Source: JAWLBM01 sp041687675 (GTDB taxonomy: Bacteria > Pseudomonadota > Alphaproteobacteria > Rhizobiales > Pleomorphomonadaceae). From it: a stretch of DNA of 64,000 bases. The translations under genes were made by a program, and so were the position numbers. Of the stretch, positions 50,851-57,757 are shown piece after piece (position 1 is the first letter of the stretch; every line of letters starts with the position of its first letter). The notes under the pieces are model-generated. The model was not told the origin of the DNA and did no database searches. It worked only from the letters and a program-made list of their open reading frames with translations. The stretch lies in contig JAWLBM010000012.1 of assembly GCA_041687675.1 (NCBI GenBank), positions 1 through 64,000 on the forward strand, in the 5' to 3' direction.

Positions 50851-51138
50851 ATGTCCGTCGACACGGCCACAGTGCGGCGCGTCGCCCGTCTCGCCCGGAT
50901 CAAGGTGAGCGAGGACGAGGCCGGGCGCATGACCGGCGAGCTCAATTCGATCCTCGGCTTCGTCGAGCAACTGAACGAGGTCGATGTCGAAGGCGTCGAG
51001 CCGATGACCGCCGTCGTCGCCATGGCCCTGAAGCAGCGCGACGACGTGGTGACCGACGGCGGCGACCCCGCCCGCGTCACCTCCAACGCGCCCGTCGCCG
51101 ACGACGACTTCTTCATGGTGCCCAAGGTGGTGGAGTGA
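50851..51138 (+). CDS. gatC: Asp/Glu-tRNA(Asn/Gln) amidotransferase subunit C
   Basis: The small subunit that stabilises GatA in the amidotransferase that converts Asp-tRNA-Asn and Glu-tRNA-Gln. The 95 residues have V-R-R-V-A-R-L-A-R-I, E-L-N-S-I-L-G-F-V-E-Q-L-N and the C-terminal D-D-F-F-M-V-P-K-V-V. It starts the gatCAB run. Confidence 0.98.
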   Translation: MSVDTATVRRVARLARIKVSEDEAGRMTGELNSILGFVEQLNEVDVEGVEPMTAVVAMALKQRDDVVTDGGDPARVTSNAPVADDDFFMVPKVVE

Positions 51139-51213
51139 GCGGCGCCCAGCCGCCCGCCGCCGTCCGTTGACAGACCCGCGCGCCCGACCGGCGCCGCATC
51201 CGGGAAACCTCTC

Positions 51214-52689
51214 GTGACCGATCTCACGTCCCTCGACCTCGCCGAGGCCCGCGACGGCCTCAGGAAGCGCGAGTTCACCGCCGTCGAACTCGCCGACGCC
51301 TATCTCGCCGCCATGGAGGCGGCCCGGGTCCTCAACGCCTACGTCCACGAGACGCCGGAGACGGCGCGGGCGATGGCCGCCGCCGCCGATGCCCGCCTCG
51401 CCGCCGGCGACGCCCGGCCGCTCGAGGGCATCCCCCTCGGCATCAAGGACCTCTACGCCACCGAGGGAGTCCACACCCAGGCCTGCAGCCGCATCCTCGA
51501 GGGCTTCCGCCCGACCTACGAGAGCACCGTGACCGCCAACCTGTGGGCGGACGGCGCGGTCATGCTGGGCAAGCTCAACATGGACGAGTTCGCCATGGGC
51601 TCGTCCAACGAGAACACCTGCTACGGCCCGGTGACCAACCCCTGGCGCCGCGAGGGATCGAACGCGCAGCTGGTGCCCGGCGGCTCCTCCGGCGGCTCGG
51701 CCGCGGCGGTCGCGGCCCGGCTCTGCCTCGGCGCCACGGCCACCGACACCGGCGGCTCGATCCGCCAGCCGGCGGCCTTCACCGGCACCGTCGGGATCAA
51801 GCCGACCTACGGGCGCTGCTCGCGCTGGGGCATCGTCGCCTTCGCCTCCTCGCTCGACCAGGCCGGCCCGATCGCCCGCACGGTGCGCGACTCGGCGATC
51901 CTCCTGAGGTCCATGGCCTCGGTGGATCCGAAGGACACCACCTCCGCCGACGTGGAGGTGCCCGACTACGAGGCGGCCGTCGGCCGCTCGGTGAAGGGGC
52001 TGAGGATCGGCATCCCGCGCGAGTACCGCATGGACGGCATGCCGGCGGAGATCGACGCGCTGTGGCAGCGCGGCATCGACATCCTCAAGGAGGCCGGCGC
52101 CGAGATCGTCGACATCTCGCTGCCGCATACCAAGTACGCGCTGCCGGCCTACTACATTGTCGCGCCGGCGGAGGCCTCCTCCAACCTCGCCCGCTACGAC
52201 GGCGTGCGCTACGGCCTGCGCGTCAACGGCGACGACATTCTCGACATGTACGAGAAGACCCGCGCGGCGGGCTTCGGCGCCGAGGTGAAGCGGCGCATCC
52301 TGATCGGCACCTACGTGCTGTCGGCGGGCTACTACGACGCCTACTACCTGCGCGCCCAGAAGGTCCGCACCCTGATCAAGCGCGACTTCGAGACCGTCTA
52401 CGCGGACGGCGTCGATGCGATCCTGACGCCGGCGACCCCCTCGGCCGCCTTCGCCATCGGCGAAAAGGCGGGGGCGGACCCGGTGGAGATGTACCTCAAC
52501 GACATCTTCACCGTGACGGTCAACATGGCCGGCCTGCCCGGCATCGCCGTGCCCGCGGGCCTCGGCGCGGAGGGCCTGCCGCTCGGCCTGCAGCTGATCG
52601 GCCGCCCCTTCGACGAGGCGACGCTGTTCGCGCTCGGCGAGGTGATCGAGAAGGCCTCCGGGCGCTTCGCCCCGGAGCGGTGGTGGTAG
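51214..52689 (+). CDS. gatA: Asp/Glu-tRNA(Asn/Gln) amidotransferase subunit A
   Basis: The amidase subunit that frees ammonia from glutamine. The 491 residues contain the Ser-cisSer-Lys triad: Lys in G-I-K-D-L-Y (about residue 80) and the two Ser in G-G-S-S-G-G-S-A-A (about 155-160), with T-D-T-G-G-S-I-R-Q-P-A following. The start is a GTG 76 bases after gatC. Between gatA and gatB lies a two-gene toxin-antitoxin-like unit, unlike the usual order. Confidence 0.98.
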   Translation: MTDLTSLDLAEARDGLRKREFTAVELADAYLAAMEAARVLNAYVHETPETARAMAAAADARLAAGDARPLEGIPLGIKDLYATEGVHTQACSRILEGFRPTYESTVTANLWADGAVMLGKLNMDEFAMGSSNENTCYGPVTNPWRREGSNAQLVPGGSSGGSAAAVAARLCLGATATDTGGSIRQPAAFTGTVGIKPTYGRCSRWGIVAFASSLDQAGPIARTVRDSAILLRSMASVDPKDTTSADVEVPDYEAAVGRSVKGLRIGIPREYRMDGMPAEIDALWQRGIDILKEAGAEIVDISLPHTKYALPAYYIVAPAEASSNLARYDGVRYGLRVNGDDILDMYEKTRAAGFGAEVKRRILIGTYVLSAGYYDAYYLRAQKVRTLIKRDFETVYADGVDAILTPATPSAAFAIGEKAGADPVEMYLNDIFTVTVNMAGLPGIAVPAGLGAEGLPLGLQLIGRPFDEATLFALGEVIEKASGRFAPERWW

Positions 52690-52748
52690 CCGTTGCATTC
52701 CGCGGCGGAGGCGAGAACACTGCGGTGAGGACCCTTGGAGCATCGAGC

Positions 52749-52982
52749 ATGCGCCCGACCATCTTCGTGATCACCGCCGCCTGGGACGAGGAGGCCTCCG
52801 TGTGGACCGGCCGCTGCGACGACATCCCGGCCGCCGCCAGCGCCCCGACCCTGGACGATCTCCTCGAGCGGATCCGGGCGATGGCGCTGGACGTGCTGCC
52901 GGACAATCATCCGGGCACGGACCCGGGTAGCGTCTATCTGCAGCTGCATGCACTCAAGGGCGCGATGCCGGACGCGGCCTGA
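52749..52982 (+). CDS. DUF1902/HicB-like antitoxin candidate
   Basis: A 77-residue protein of the partial RNase H-like (HicB N-terminal) fold: I-T-A-A-W-D-E-E-A-S-V-W-T-G-R-C-D-D-I-P, then L-D-D-L-L-E-R-I-R-A-M. The D-D-I-P with adjacent Trp pattern matches DUF1902. It lacks the usual C-terminal DNA-binding domain of full HicB. It is followed after 4 bases by a HicA-like gene, so it most likely neutralises that toxin. Spacing and order (antitoxin first) are opposite to classic hicAB. Confidence 0.85.
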   Translation: MRPTIFVITAAWDEEASVWTGRCDDIPAAASAPTLDDLLERIRAMALDVLPDNHPGTDPGSVYLQLHALKGAMPDAA

Positions 52983-52986
52983 CAGG

Positions 52987-53184
52987 ATGGCGCCGCAATA
53001 CGATCGCCGGCCGCGCGAGCTGCTCGTCAGTGCCGGCTGCCGGAAGGTGCGGCAGGGAAAGGGAAGTCATGAGATCTGGTGGAGCCCGATCAATGCGATC
53101 ACCTTCCCGGTCCCGTTCGGCATCCCCAGCCGGCACACGGCCAACGCGATCCTGAAGCAGGCTGGCCTGCCGAAGTCTTTCTGA
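52987..53184 (+). CDS. HicA-type toxin candidate (mRNA interferase fold)
   Basis: A 65-residue double-stranded RNA-binding-like protein of the HicA/YcfA family: L-L-V-S-A-G-C-R-K-V-R-Q-G-K-G-S-H-E-I-W and I-P-S-R-H-T-A-N-A-I-L-K-Q-A-G. The G-S-H motif includes the catalytic His, so the protein looks active. In the antitoxin-toxin pair it follows DUF1902. It stops 15 bases before gatB, so it must be co-transcribed with the essential gat genes. Confidence 0.88.
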   Translation: MAPQYDRRPRELLVSAGCRKVRQGKGSHEIWWSPINAITFPVPFGIPSRHTANAILKQAGLPKSF

Positions 53185-53199
53185 ACGGGAACACACGAG

Positions 53200-54681
53200 A
53201 TGACCATGGCCGTCCGCGAACCGGACCCGAAGAAGCTGATCAAGGGCGCCACCGGCGACTGGGAAGTGATCGTCGGCATGGAGGTGCATGCCCAGGTGAC
53301 CTCCAACGCCAAGCTGTTCTCCGGCGCCTCGGCCGCCTATGGCGGCGCGCCGAACAGCCACGTGTCGCTGGTCGACGCGGCGATGCCGGGCATGCTGCCG
53401 GTGATCAACCGCGAGTGCGTGGCCCAGGCCGTGCGCACCGGCCTCGGCCTCAAGGCGGCGATCAACCTGACCTCGGTGTTCGACCGCAAGAACTACTTCT
53501 ACCCGGACCTGCCGCAGGGCTACCAGATCAGCCAGTACAAGCAGCCGATCGTCGGCGAGGGCGTCGTCATCGTCGACCTCGAGGGCGGCGACAGCATCGA
53601 GGTCGGCATCGAGCGGCTGCACCTCGAGCAGGACGCCGGCAAGTCGATCCACGACCAGCACCCGACCATGTCCTTCGTCGACCTCAACCGGTCCGGCGTC
53701 GCGCTGATGGAGATCGTGTCGAAGCCGGACCTGCGCTCGTCGGAGGAGGCGAAGGCGTATCTCTCCAAGCTGCGCACCATCCTGCGCTACCTCGGCACCT
53801 GCGACGGCAACATGGAGGAGGGGTCCCTCCGCGCCGACATCAACGTCTCCGTCCGCCGGCCGGGCGAGCCGCTCGGCACGCGATGCGAGATCAAGAACGT
53901 CAACTCCATGCGCTTCGCCGGCCAGGCTATCGAGTACGAGGCGCGCCGGCAGATCGCCATCCTCGAGGACGGCGGCGCGATCGACCAGGAGACGCGGCTC
54001 TACGACCCCAACAAGGGCGAGACCCGGTCGATGCGCTCCAAGGAGGAGGCGCACGACTACCGCTACTTCCCCGATCCGGACCTCCTGCCGCTGGTCCTCG
54101 ACCCGGCGTGGGTGGACGAGCTGAAGTCCCGCCTGCCGGAACTGCCGGACGAGAAGAAGGCCCGCTTCGTCCGCGACTACGGCGTCACCGCCTATGACGC
54201 CATGGTGCTGACGCTGGAGCGCGCCTCGGCCGACTGGTACGAGCGGGCGGCGAAGGGGCGCGACGGCAAGGCGGTCGCCAACTTCATGATCAACGAGCTG
54301 TTCGGGCGCCTCAACAAGGAGGGCAGGGGCATCGACGAGAGCCCGGTCTCCGCCGACCAGATCGGCGCCATCGTCGACCTTATCCAGGACAGGACCATCT
54401 CCGGCAAGATCGCCAAGGACCTGTTCGAGATCGTCTGGGCGGAGGGCGGCGATCCGAAGGACCTCGTCGAGAGCCGCGGCCTCAGGCAGGTGACCGACAC
54501 CGGCGCGATCGAGGCGGCCGTCGACCAGGTGATCGCGGCGAACCCGGACAAGGTCGAGCAGGCCCGCGCCAAGCCGACGCTCGCCGGCTGGTTCGTCGGC
54601 CAGGTGATGAAGGCGACCGGCGGCAAGGCCAACCCGCAGTCCGTCAACGAGATCGTGAAGCGCAAGCTCGGCGTCGAGTGA
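53200..54681 (+). CDS. gatB: Asp/Glu-tRNA(Asn/Gln) amidotransferase subunit B
   Basis: It activates the tRNA-bound acid and channels ammonia. The 493 residues have W-E-V-I-V-G-M-E-V-H-A-Q, the metal-binding C-V-A-Q-A-V region, F-D-R-K-N-Y-F-Y-P-D-L-P-Q-G-Y-Q-I-S-Q, G-K-S-I-H-D and the C-terminal YqeY-like domain (G-W-F-V-G-Q-V-M-K-A-T-G-G-K-A-N-P). Length is normal. A strong terminator follows at 54715. Confidence 0.98.
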   Translation: MTMAVREPDPKKLIKGATGDWEVIVGMEVHAQVTSNAKLFSGASAAYGGAPNSHVSLVDAAMPGMLPVINRECVAQAVRTGLGLKAAINLTSVFDRKNYFYPDLPQGYQISQYKQPIVGEGVVIVDLEGGDSIEVGIERLHLEQDAGKSIHDQHPTMSFVDLNRSGVALMEIVSKPDLRSSEEAKAYLSKLRTILRYLGTCDGNMEEGSLRADINVSVRRPGEPLGTRCEIKNVNSMRFAGQAIEYEARRQIAILEDGGAIDQETRLYDPNKGETRSMRSKEEAHDYRYFPDPDLLPLVLDPAWVDELKSRLPELPDEKKARFVRDYGVTAYDAMVLTLERASADWYERAAKGRDGKAVANFMINELFGRLNKEGRGIDESPVSADQIGAIVDLIQDRTISGKIAKDLFEIVWAEGGDPKDLVESRGLRQVTDTGAIEAAVDQVIAANPDKVEQARAKPTLAGWFVGQVMKATGGKANPQSVNEIVKRKLGVE

Positions 54682-54714
54682 CGCCGCCCGAGACCCGCCT
54701 TCTCCCGGGCGATC

Positions 54715-54755
54715 CGCCCGTCCCGGCCGCGCGGCGACCGGGGCGGGCGTTTTCG
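54715..54755 (+). terminator. Intrinsic terminator of the gatCAB operon
   Basis: A 12-bp stem (54715-54726 with 54738-54749, one T-G pair) and an 11-base loop are followed by TTTT at 54750-54753, 34 bases after the gatB stop. Confidence 0.88.
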
Positions 54756-54880
54756 TTCAACGAAGGTTGAACGGTCGCCCGCTACCACGCGTTTGCCCCC
54801 GGACATAAGTAACCTGCGGGCATCGCGCGGACGGCCGCATCGGGCGTACTGGCGGCACCCCCTCCCTTGAAGAGGCGAAG

Positions 54881-55582
54881 ATGACGGAACAGACCGCCCC
54901 GATCGATCTCTACTTCTGGCCGACGCCGAACGGCTACAAGATCTCCATCATGCTGGAGGAACTCGGCGTCCCTTACACGACGCATTTCGTGCACATCGGC
55001 AAGGGCGACCAGTTCAAGCCCGAGTTCCTGAAAATCTCCCCGAACAACAAGATGCCGGCGATCGTCGACCCCGAGGGCCTGGACGGGCGGCCGATTTCGG
55101 TGTTCGAGTCCGGCGCCATCCTGATGTATCTCGGCCGCAAGTTCGGCCGCTTCTATCCCACAGAGGAGCGCCGGCGCGTCGATGTCGAGCAGTGGCTGAT
55201 GTGGCAGATGGGCGGCTTCGGGCCGATGCTCGGCCAGAACCACCACTTCGCCCTCTACGCGTCGGAGAAGATCCCCTACGCGATCGAGCGCTACCGCAAC
55301 GAGACCCACCGGCTCTACGGCGTGCTGGACAGGCAGCTCGAGGGCCGCGACTACGTCACCGGCGAGTACACCATCGCCGACATGGCGATCCTCGGCTGGG
55401 CCCGCGGCTGGCGTCGCCAGGGCATGCAGGAGGGCGAGTTCCCCAACGTGATGGCCTGGATCGCGCGCCTCGAGGCGCGCCCCGCCGTCCAGCGCGGCCT
55501 CGCCCTCAAGGCGCCAGAGGCCATGGACCTCGCCGCCGACAAGGAGGCCCAGAAGGTCCTCTTCGGCCAGCGGGCGCGGTGA
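54881..55582 (+). CDS. Glutathione S-transferase-like (YfcG/YghU type) protein
   Basis: A 233-residue two-domain protein. The N-terminal thioredoxin-like domain (I-D-L-Y-F-W-P-T-P-N-G-Y-K-I-S-I-M-L-E-E) has the T-P-N motif of the YfcG/YghU disulfide-bond oxidoreductases, and the E-S-G-A-I glutathione-contact motif near residue 83. The C-terminal helical domain includes Y-T-I-A-D-M-A-I-L-G-W. In E. coli homologues glutathione disulfide reductase activity is known. It has its own promoter after the gat terminator. Confidence 0.93.
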   Translation: MTEQTAPIDLYFWPTPNGYKISIMLEELGVPYTTHFVHIGKGDQFKPEFLKISPNNKMPAIVDPEGLDGRPISVFESGAILMYLGRKFGRFYPTEERRRVDVEQWLMWQMGGFGPMLGQNHHFALYASEKIPYAIERYRNETHRLYGVLDRQLEGRDYVTGEYTIADMAILGWARGWRRQGMQEGEFPNVMAWIARLEARPAVQRGLALKAPEAMDLAADKEAQKVLFGQRAR

Positions 55583-55874
55583 GCGCGCCAGCGCAGGGGC
55601 GCCGTGCGACCCCGGCCGGCGGCGTCTCCTGCCATGGTGAAGACTTGGTGTCCGGCCGTCACCATGGCCTTCTCCGAGGCATCGCCGAAATCCCGCTTTT
55701 CCGGATCCAAAGGTTATCTAATAATATATATGAATCGCCGTTGTTGATTTGTTTTCCAGCTATTAAGCGTGCGACTTAAGTTGTTCTTCAAGTGCAGGCT
55801 TCAACATCCCCGTGTGATCGACGCAACGGTCCGGGGCGGATGGACCCGGGCCGGCATTCAGGGGAACACGACAG
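55583..55874 (+). other. Intergenic region with AT-rich core
   Basis: About 290 bases. The part from 55700 to 55790 is strikingly AT-rich for this genome (TATCTAATAATATATATGAATCG, then TTGTTGATTTG and TTAAGTTGTTCTTCAAG). It may hold the promoter of the Sel1-like gene, or be a trace of foreign DNA. I see no ORF longer than 20 codons with a ribosome site. Confidence 0.4.
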
Positions 55875-56141
55875 ATGGCTCGCACCGAAGTCTCGCAACT
55901 CGAACCGATCGCCGACGGCCAGCTCGCCAGCGGCGACGTGCTGTTCCAGATCGGGGTGGATTGCGCCAGCGGGCGCACCGGCCGGGTGGACCTGGTGGCG
56001 GCGCACATGTGGCTGAACCTCGCCGCCTTCCGCGGCTCGAGCGAGGCGGCGCGGCTGCGGCGCGAACTCGCCGCCGAGATGTCGGCGGAGGACGTGGCGG
56101 CGGCGCAGCGCCAGGCCCGCGAGTGGCTGAGCCGCCATTGA
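55875..56141 (+). CDS. Small Sel1-repeat-like protein
   Basis: An 88-residue protein matching one Sel1/TPR-like helix pair: L-F-Q-I-G-V-D-C-A-S-G-R-T, then A-A-H-M-W-L-N-L-A-A-F-R-G and a C-terminal A-A-A-Q-R-Q-A-R-E-W-L. Members are common in Hyphomicrobiales and presumably bind a partner protein. The ATG is preceded by GGGGAACACG with weak ribosome pairing. It is transcribed in front of pyrE with 130 bases between. Confidence 0.85.
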   Translation: MARTEVSQLEPIADGQLASGDVLFQIGVDCASGRTGRVDLVAAHMWLNLAAFRGSSEAARLRRELAAEMSAEDVAAAQRQAREWLSRH

Positions 56142-56271
56142 CCGCTTCGACGGCGGGCGGGCCGGCCGCCGGCCCGGTTTGCCTGTGAGGGGCGGCGCTT
56201 GCCCCATGGCATCGGGGCGCCGCTGATGCTATCCCGCGGGTCACGTTTTCCAGGACCCGAGGGGTGCCGCC

Positions 56272-56952
56272 ATGGACAGGTCATTCATCGCCGCGCAGAC
56301 GGCCCGCATGATGCTGGAGGTCAAGGCCATCCAGTTCAACGCGGAGACGCCGTTCATCTTCACCTCGGGGTGGGCGAGCCCGGTCTACGTCGACTGCCGC
56401 AAGCTCATCTCCTTCCCGCGCCTGCGCAAGCGGCTGATGGGCTTCGCCGCGGAGATCATCCTCGCCGAGATCGGCGCGGAATCGCTCGACGCCATCGCCG
56501 GCGGCGAAACCGCGGGAATTCCCTTCGCGGCCTGGATATCCGACCGGCTCGAACTGCCGATGCTCTACGTGCGCAAGAAGCCGAAGGGCTTCGGCCGCAA
56601 CGCCCGGATCGAGGGCGACGTGCGGGAGGGCCAGCGGGTGCTGCTGGTCGAGGACCTCGCCACCGACGGCCGCTCCAAGCTCGCCTTCGCCGAGGCCCTG
56701 CGCACGGCGGGCTGCGAGGTCTCGCACACCTTCGTGGTGTTCCACTATGGCATCTTCCCGCAGAGCACGGCGACGCTGGCCGAGCACGGGATGAGCATGC
56801 TCGCGCTCGCCACCTGGTGGGACATCCTCGCCGAGGCGAAGCGGTCGGGCGCCTTCCCGGCCGCCACGCTGGAGACGGTCGAGGCCTTCCTCAACGCGCC
56901 GGCGGACTGGTCCGCGGCCCATGGCGGCCGCTCCAGCATGGACGAGGCTTGA
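56272..56952 (+). CDS. pyrE: Orotate phosphoribosyltransferase
   Basis: It makes orotidine monophosphate from orotate and PRPP in pyrimidine synthesis. The 226 residues have F-T-S-G-W-A-S-P-V-Y-V-D-C-R-K, G-G-E-T-A-G-I-P-F, Y-V-R-K-K-P-K-G-F-G and the PRPP motif V-L-L-V-E-D-L-A-T-D-G. The length (about 226) and A-T-W-W-D-I-L near the end fit the alphaproteobacterial form. It is monocistronic. Confidence 0.97.
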   Translation: MDRSFIAAQTARMMLEVKAIQFNAETPFIFTSGWASPVYVDCRKLISFPRLRKRLMGFAAEIILAEIGAESLDAIAGGETAGIPFAAWISDRLELPMLYVRKKPKGFGRNARIEGDVREGQRVLLVEDLATDGRSKLAFAEALRTAGCEVSHTFVVFHYGIFPQSTATLAEHGMSMLALATWWDILAEAKRSGAFPAATLETVEAFLNAPADWSAAHGGRSSMDEA

Positions 56953-57012
56953 GACCGGGATCCGGCGATCGCCGGGAAGCGCCGACCGCCACCTCGGGGG
57001 CGCTCCCGCTCG

Positions 57013-57141
57013 TCACCCGATGAAGAAGCGGGCGATCGCCTCCGCGCCGCCGACGACGGAGCGCATGATCATCATCTGGTTGGCGGCAACGTCCCAGACG
57101 GCCACGAAAGACGCTGCCGCGATCAGCAGTAGTTCTCGCAT
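57013..57141 (-). CDS. 42-residue single-helix membrane protein
   Basis: On the minus strand: M-R-E-L-L-L-I-A-A-A-S-F-V-A-V-W-D-V-A-A-N, then M-R-S-V-V-G-G-A-E-A-I-A-R-F-F. A basic start, one helix, W-D-x-x-x-N and an amphipathic C-terminal helix recall a recurring family of tiny Hyphomicrobiales membrane proteins and the 59-residue gene at 26866-27045. A GGTGATCCC ribosome site precedes the ATG weakly. Confidence 0.5.
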   Translation of the reverse strand: MRELLLIAAASFVAVWDVAANQMMIMRSVVGGAEAIARFFIG

Positions 57142-57311
57142 GGGATCACCGTAGCAACGACGTTTGAACCGGCGGTTGAAGCCGGAGCGACAAGATTCGC
57201 CAATTGGTACTTAAAAGCGAATATTTGCGCTGCTTGACCGGGCCGCGCCCGGCGGCGATGCTCCGGGCGACCGGCCGCGCTGGCGGGCCGGGATCGAGAC
57301 GGGGAGGGGCG

Positions 57312-57752
57312 ATGCGCCTGTTCTCGCGCCCGCCCGGGGCGCACCTTGCTGCGGCGGCGACGGGGGAGCCGGGGATCCGGCTTGGCTTCGAGGACGCGGC
57401 CATGGAGGCGAGGCGGCGCGTCCTCGTCCTGATGCTCGGGGTGCCGGCGGCCGACCACGACAGCATCCTCGACCTCGCCGCCCGGGCGCTCGATCCACGC
57501 CGGGACCTGCCGGTGTTCGTGGTCAGCGACCTTGATTTCGGCCGGCTGCGCGATCGCGGCGCCTTTTTCGAGTTCATCCCGGCCGCCGGCGAGGTCGGCG
57601 CCACGGACGTGACCACCTATGTGGACTATGTCCGCCGCCGGCTCAGCATCGTGCGGCTGAAGTGGGACCCGGTGGCCGAGGTCGATTTCGGCCAGCCGCT
57701 GGAGCTTTTCCTCGAGAACGGGCTTGCGGCGGCGGGTCTGGTGACGGACTGA
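57312..57752 (+). CDS. Hypothetical protein
   Basis: A 146-residue cytoplasmic protein with an alpha/beta look (R-R-R-V-L-V-L-M-L-G-V-P-A, then V-F-V-V-S-D-L-D-F-G-R). It converges on the two-domain glycosyltransferase gene with 5 bases between the stops. Wording such as P-V-F-V-V-S-D-L-D-F and Y-V-D-Y-V-R-R-R-L-S-I recalls small proteins that accompany glycosyltransferases, but I cannot name a family. A GGGGAGGGG ribosome site precedes ATG 57312. Confidence 0.7.
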   Translation: MRLFSRPPGAHLAAAATGEPGIRLGFEDAAMEARRRVLVLMLGVPAADHDSILDLAARALDPRRDLPVFVVSDLDFGRLRDRGAFFEFIPAAGEVGATDVTTYVDYVRRRLSIVRLKWDPVAEVDFGQPLELFLENGLAAAGLVTD

Positions 57753-57757
57753 GGCCG

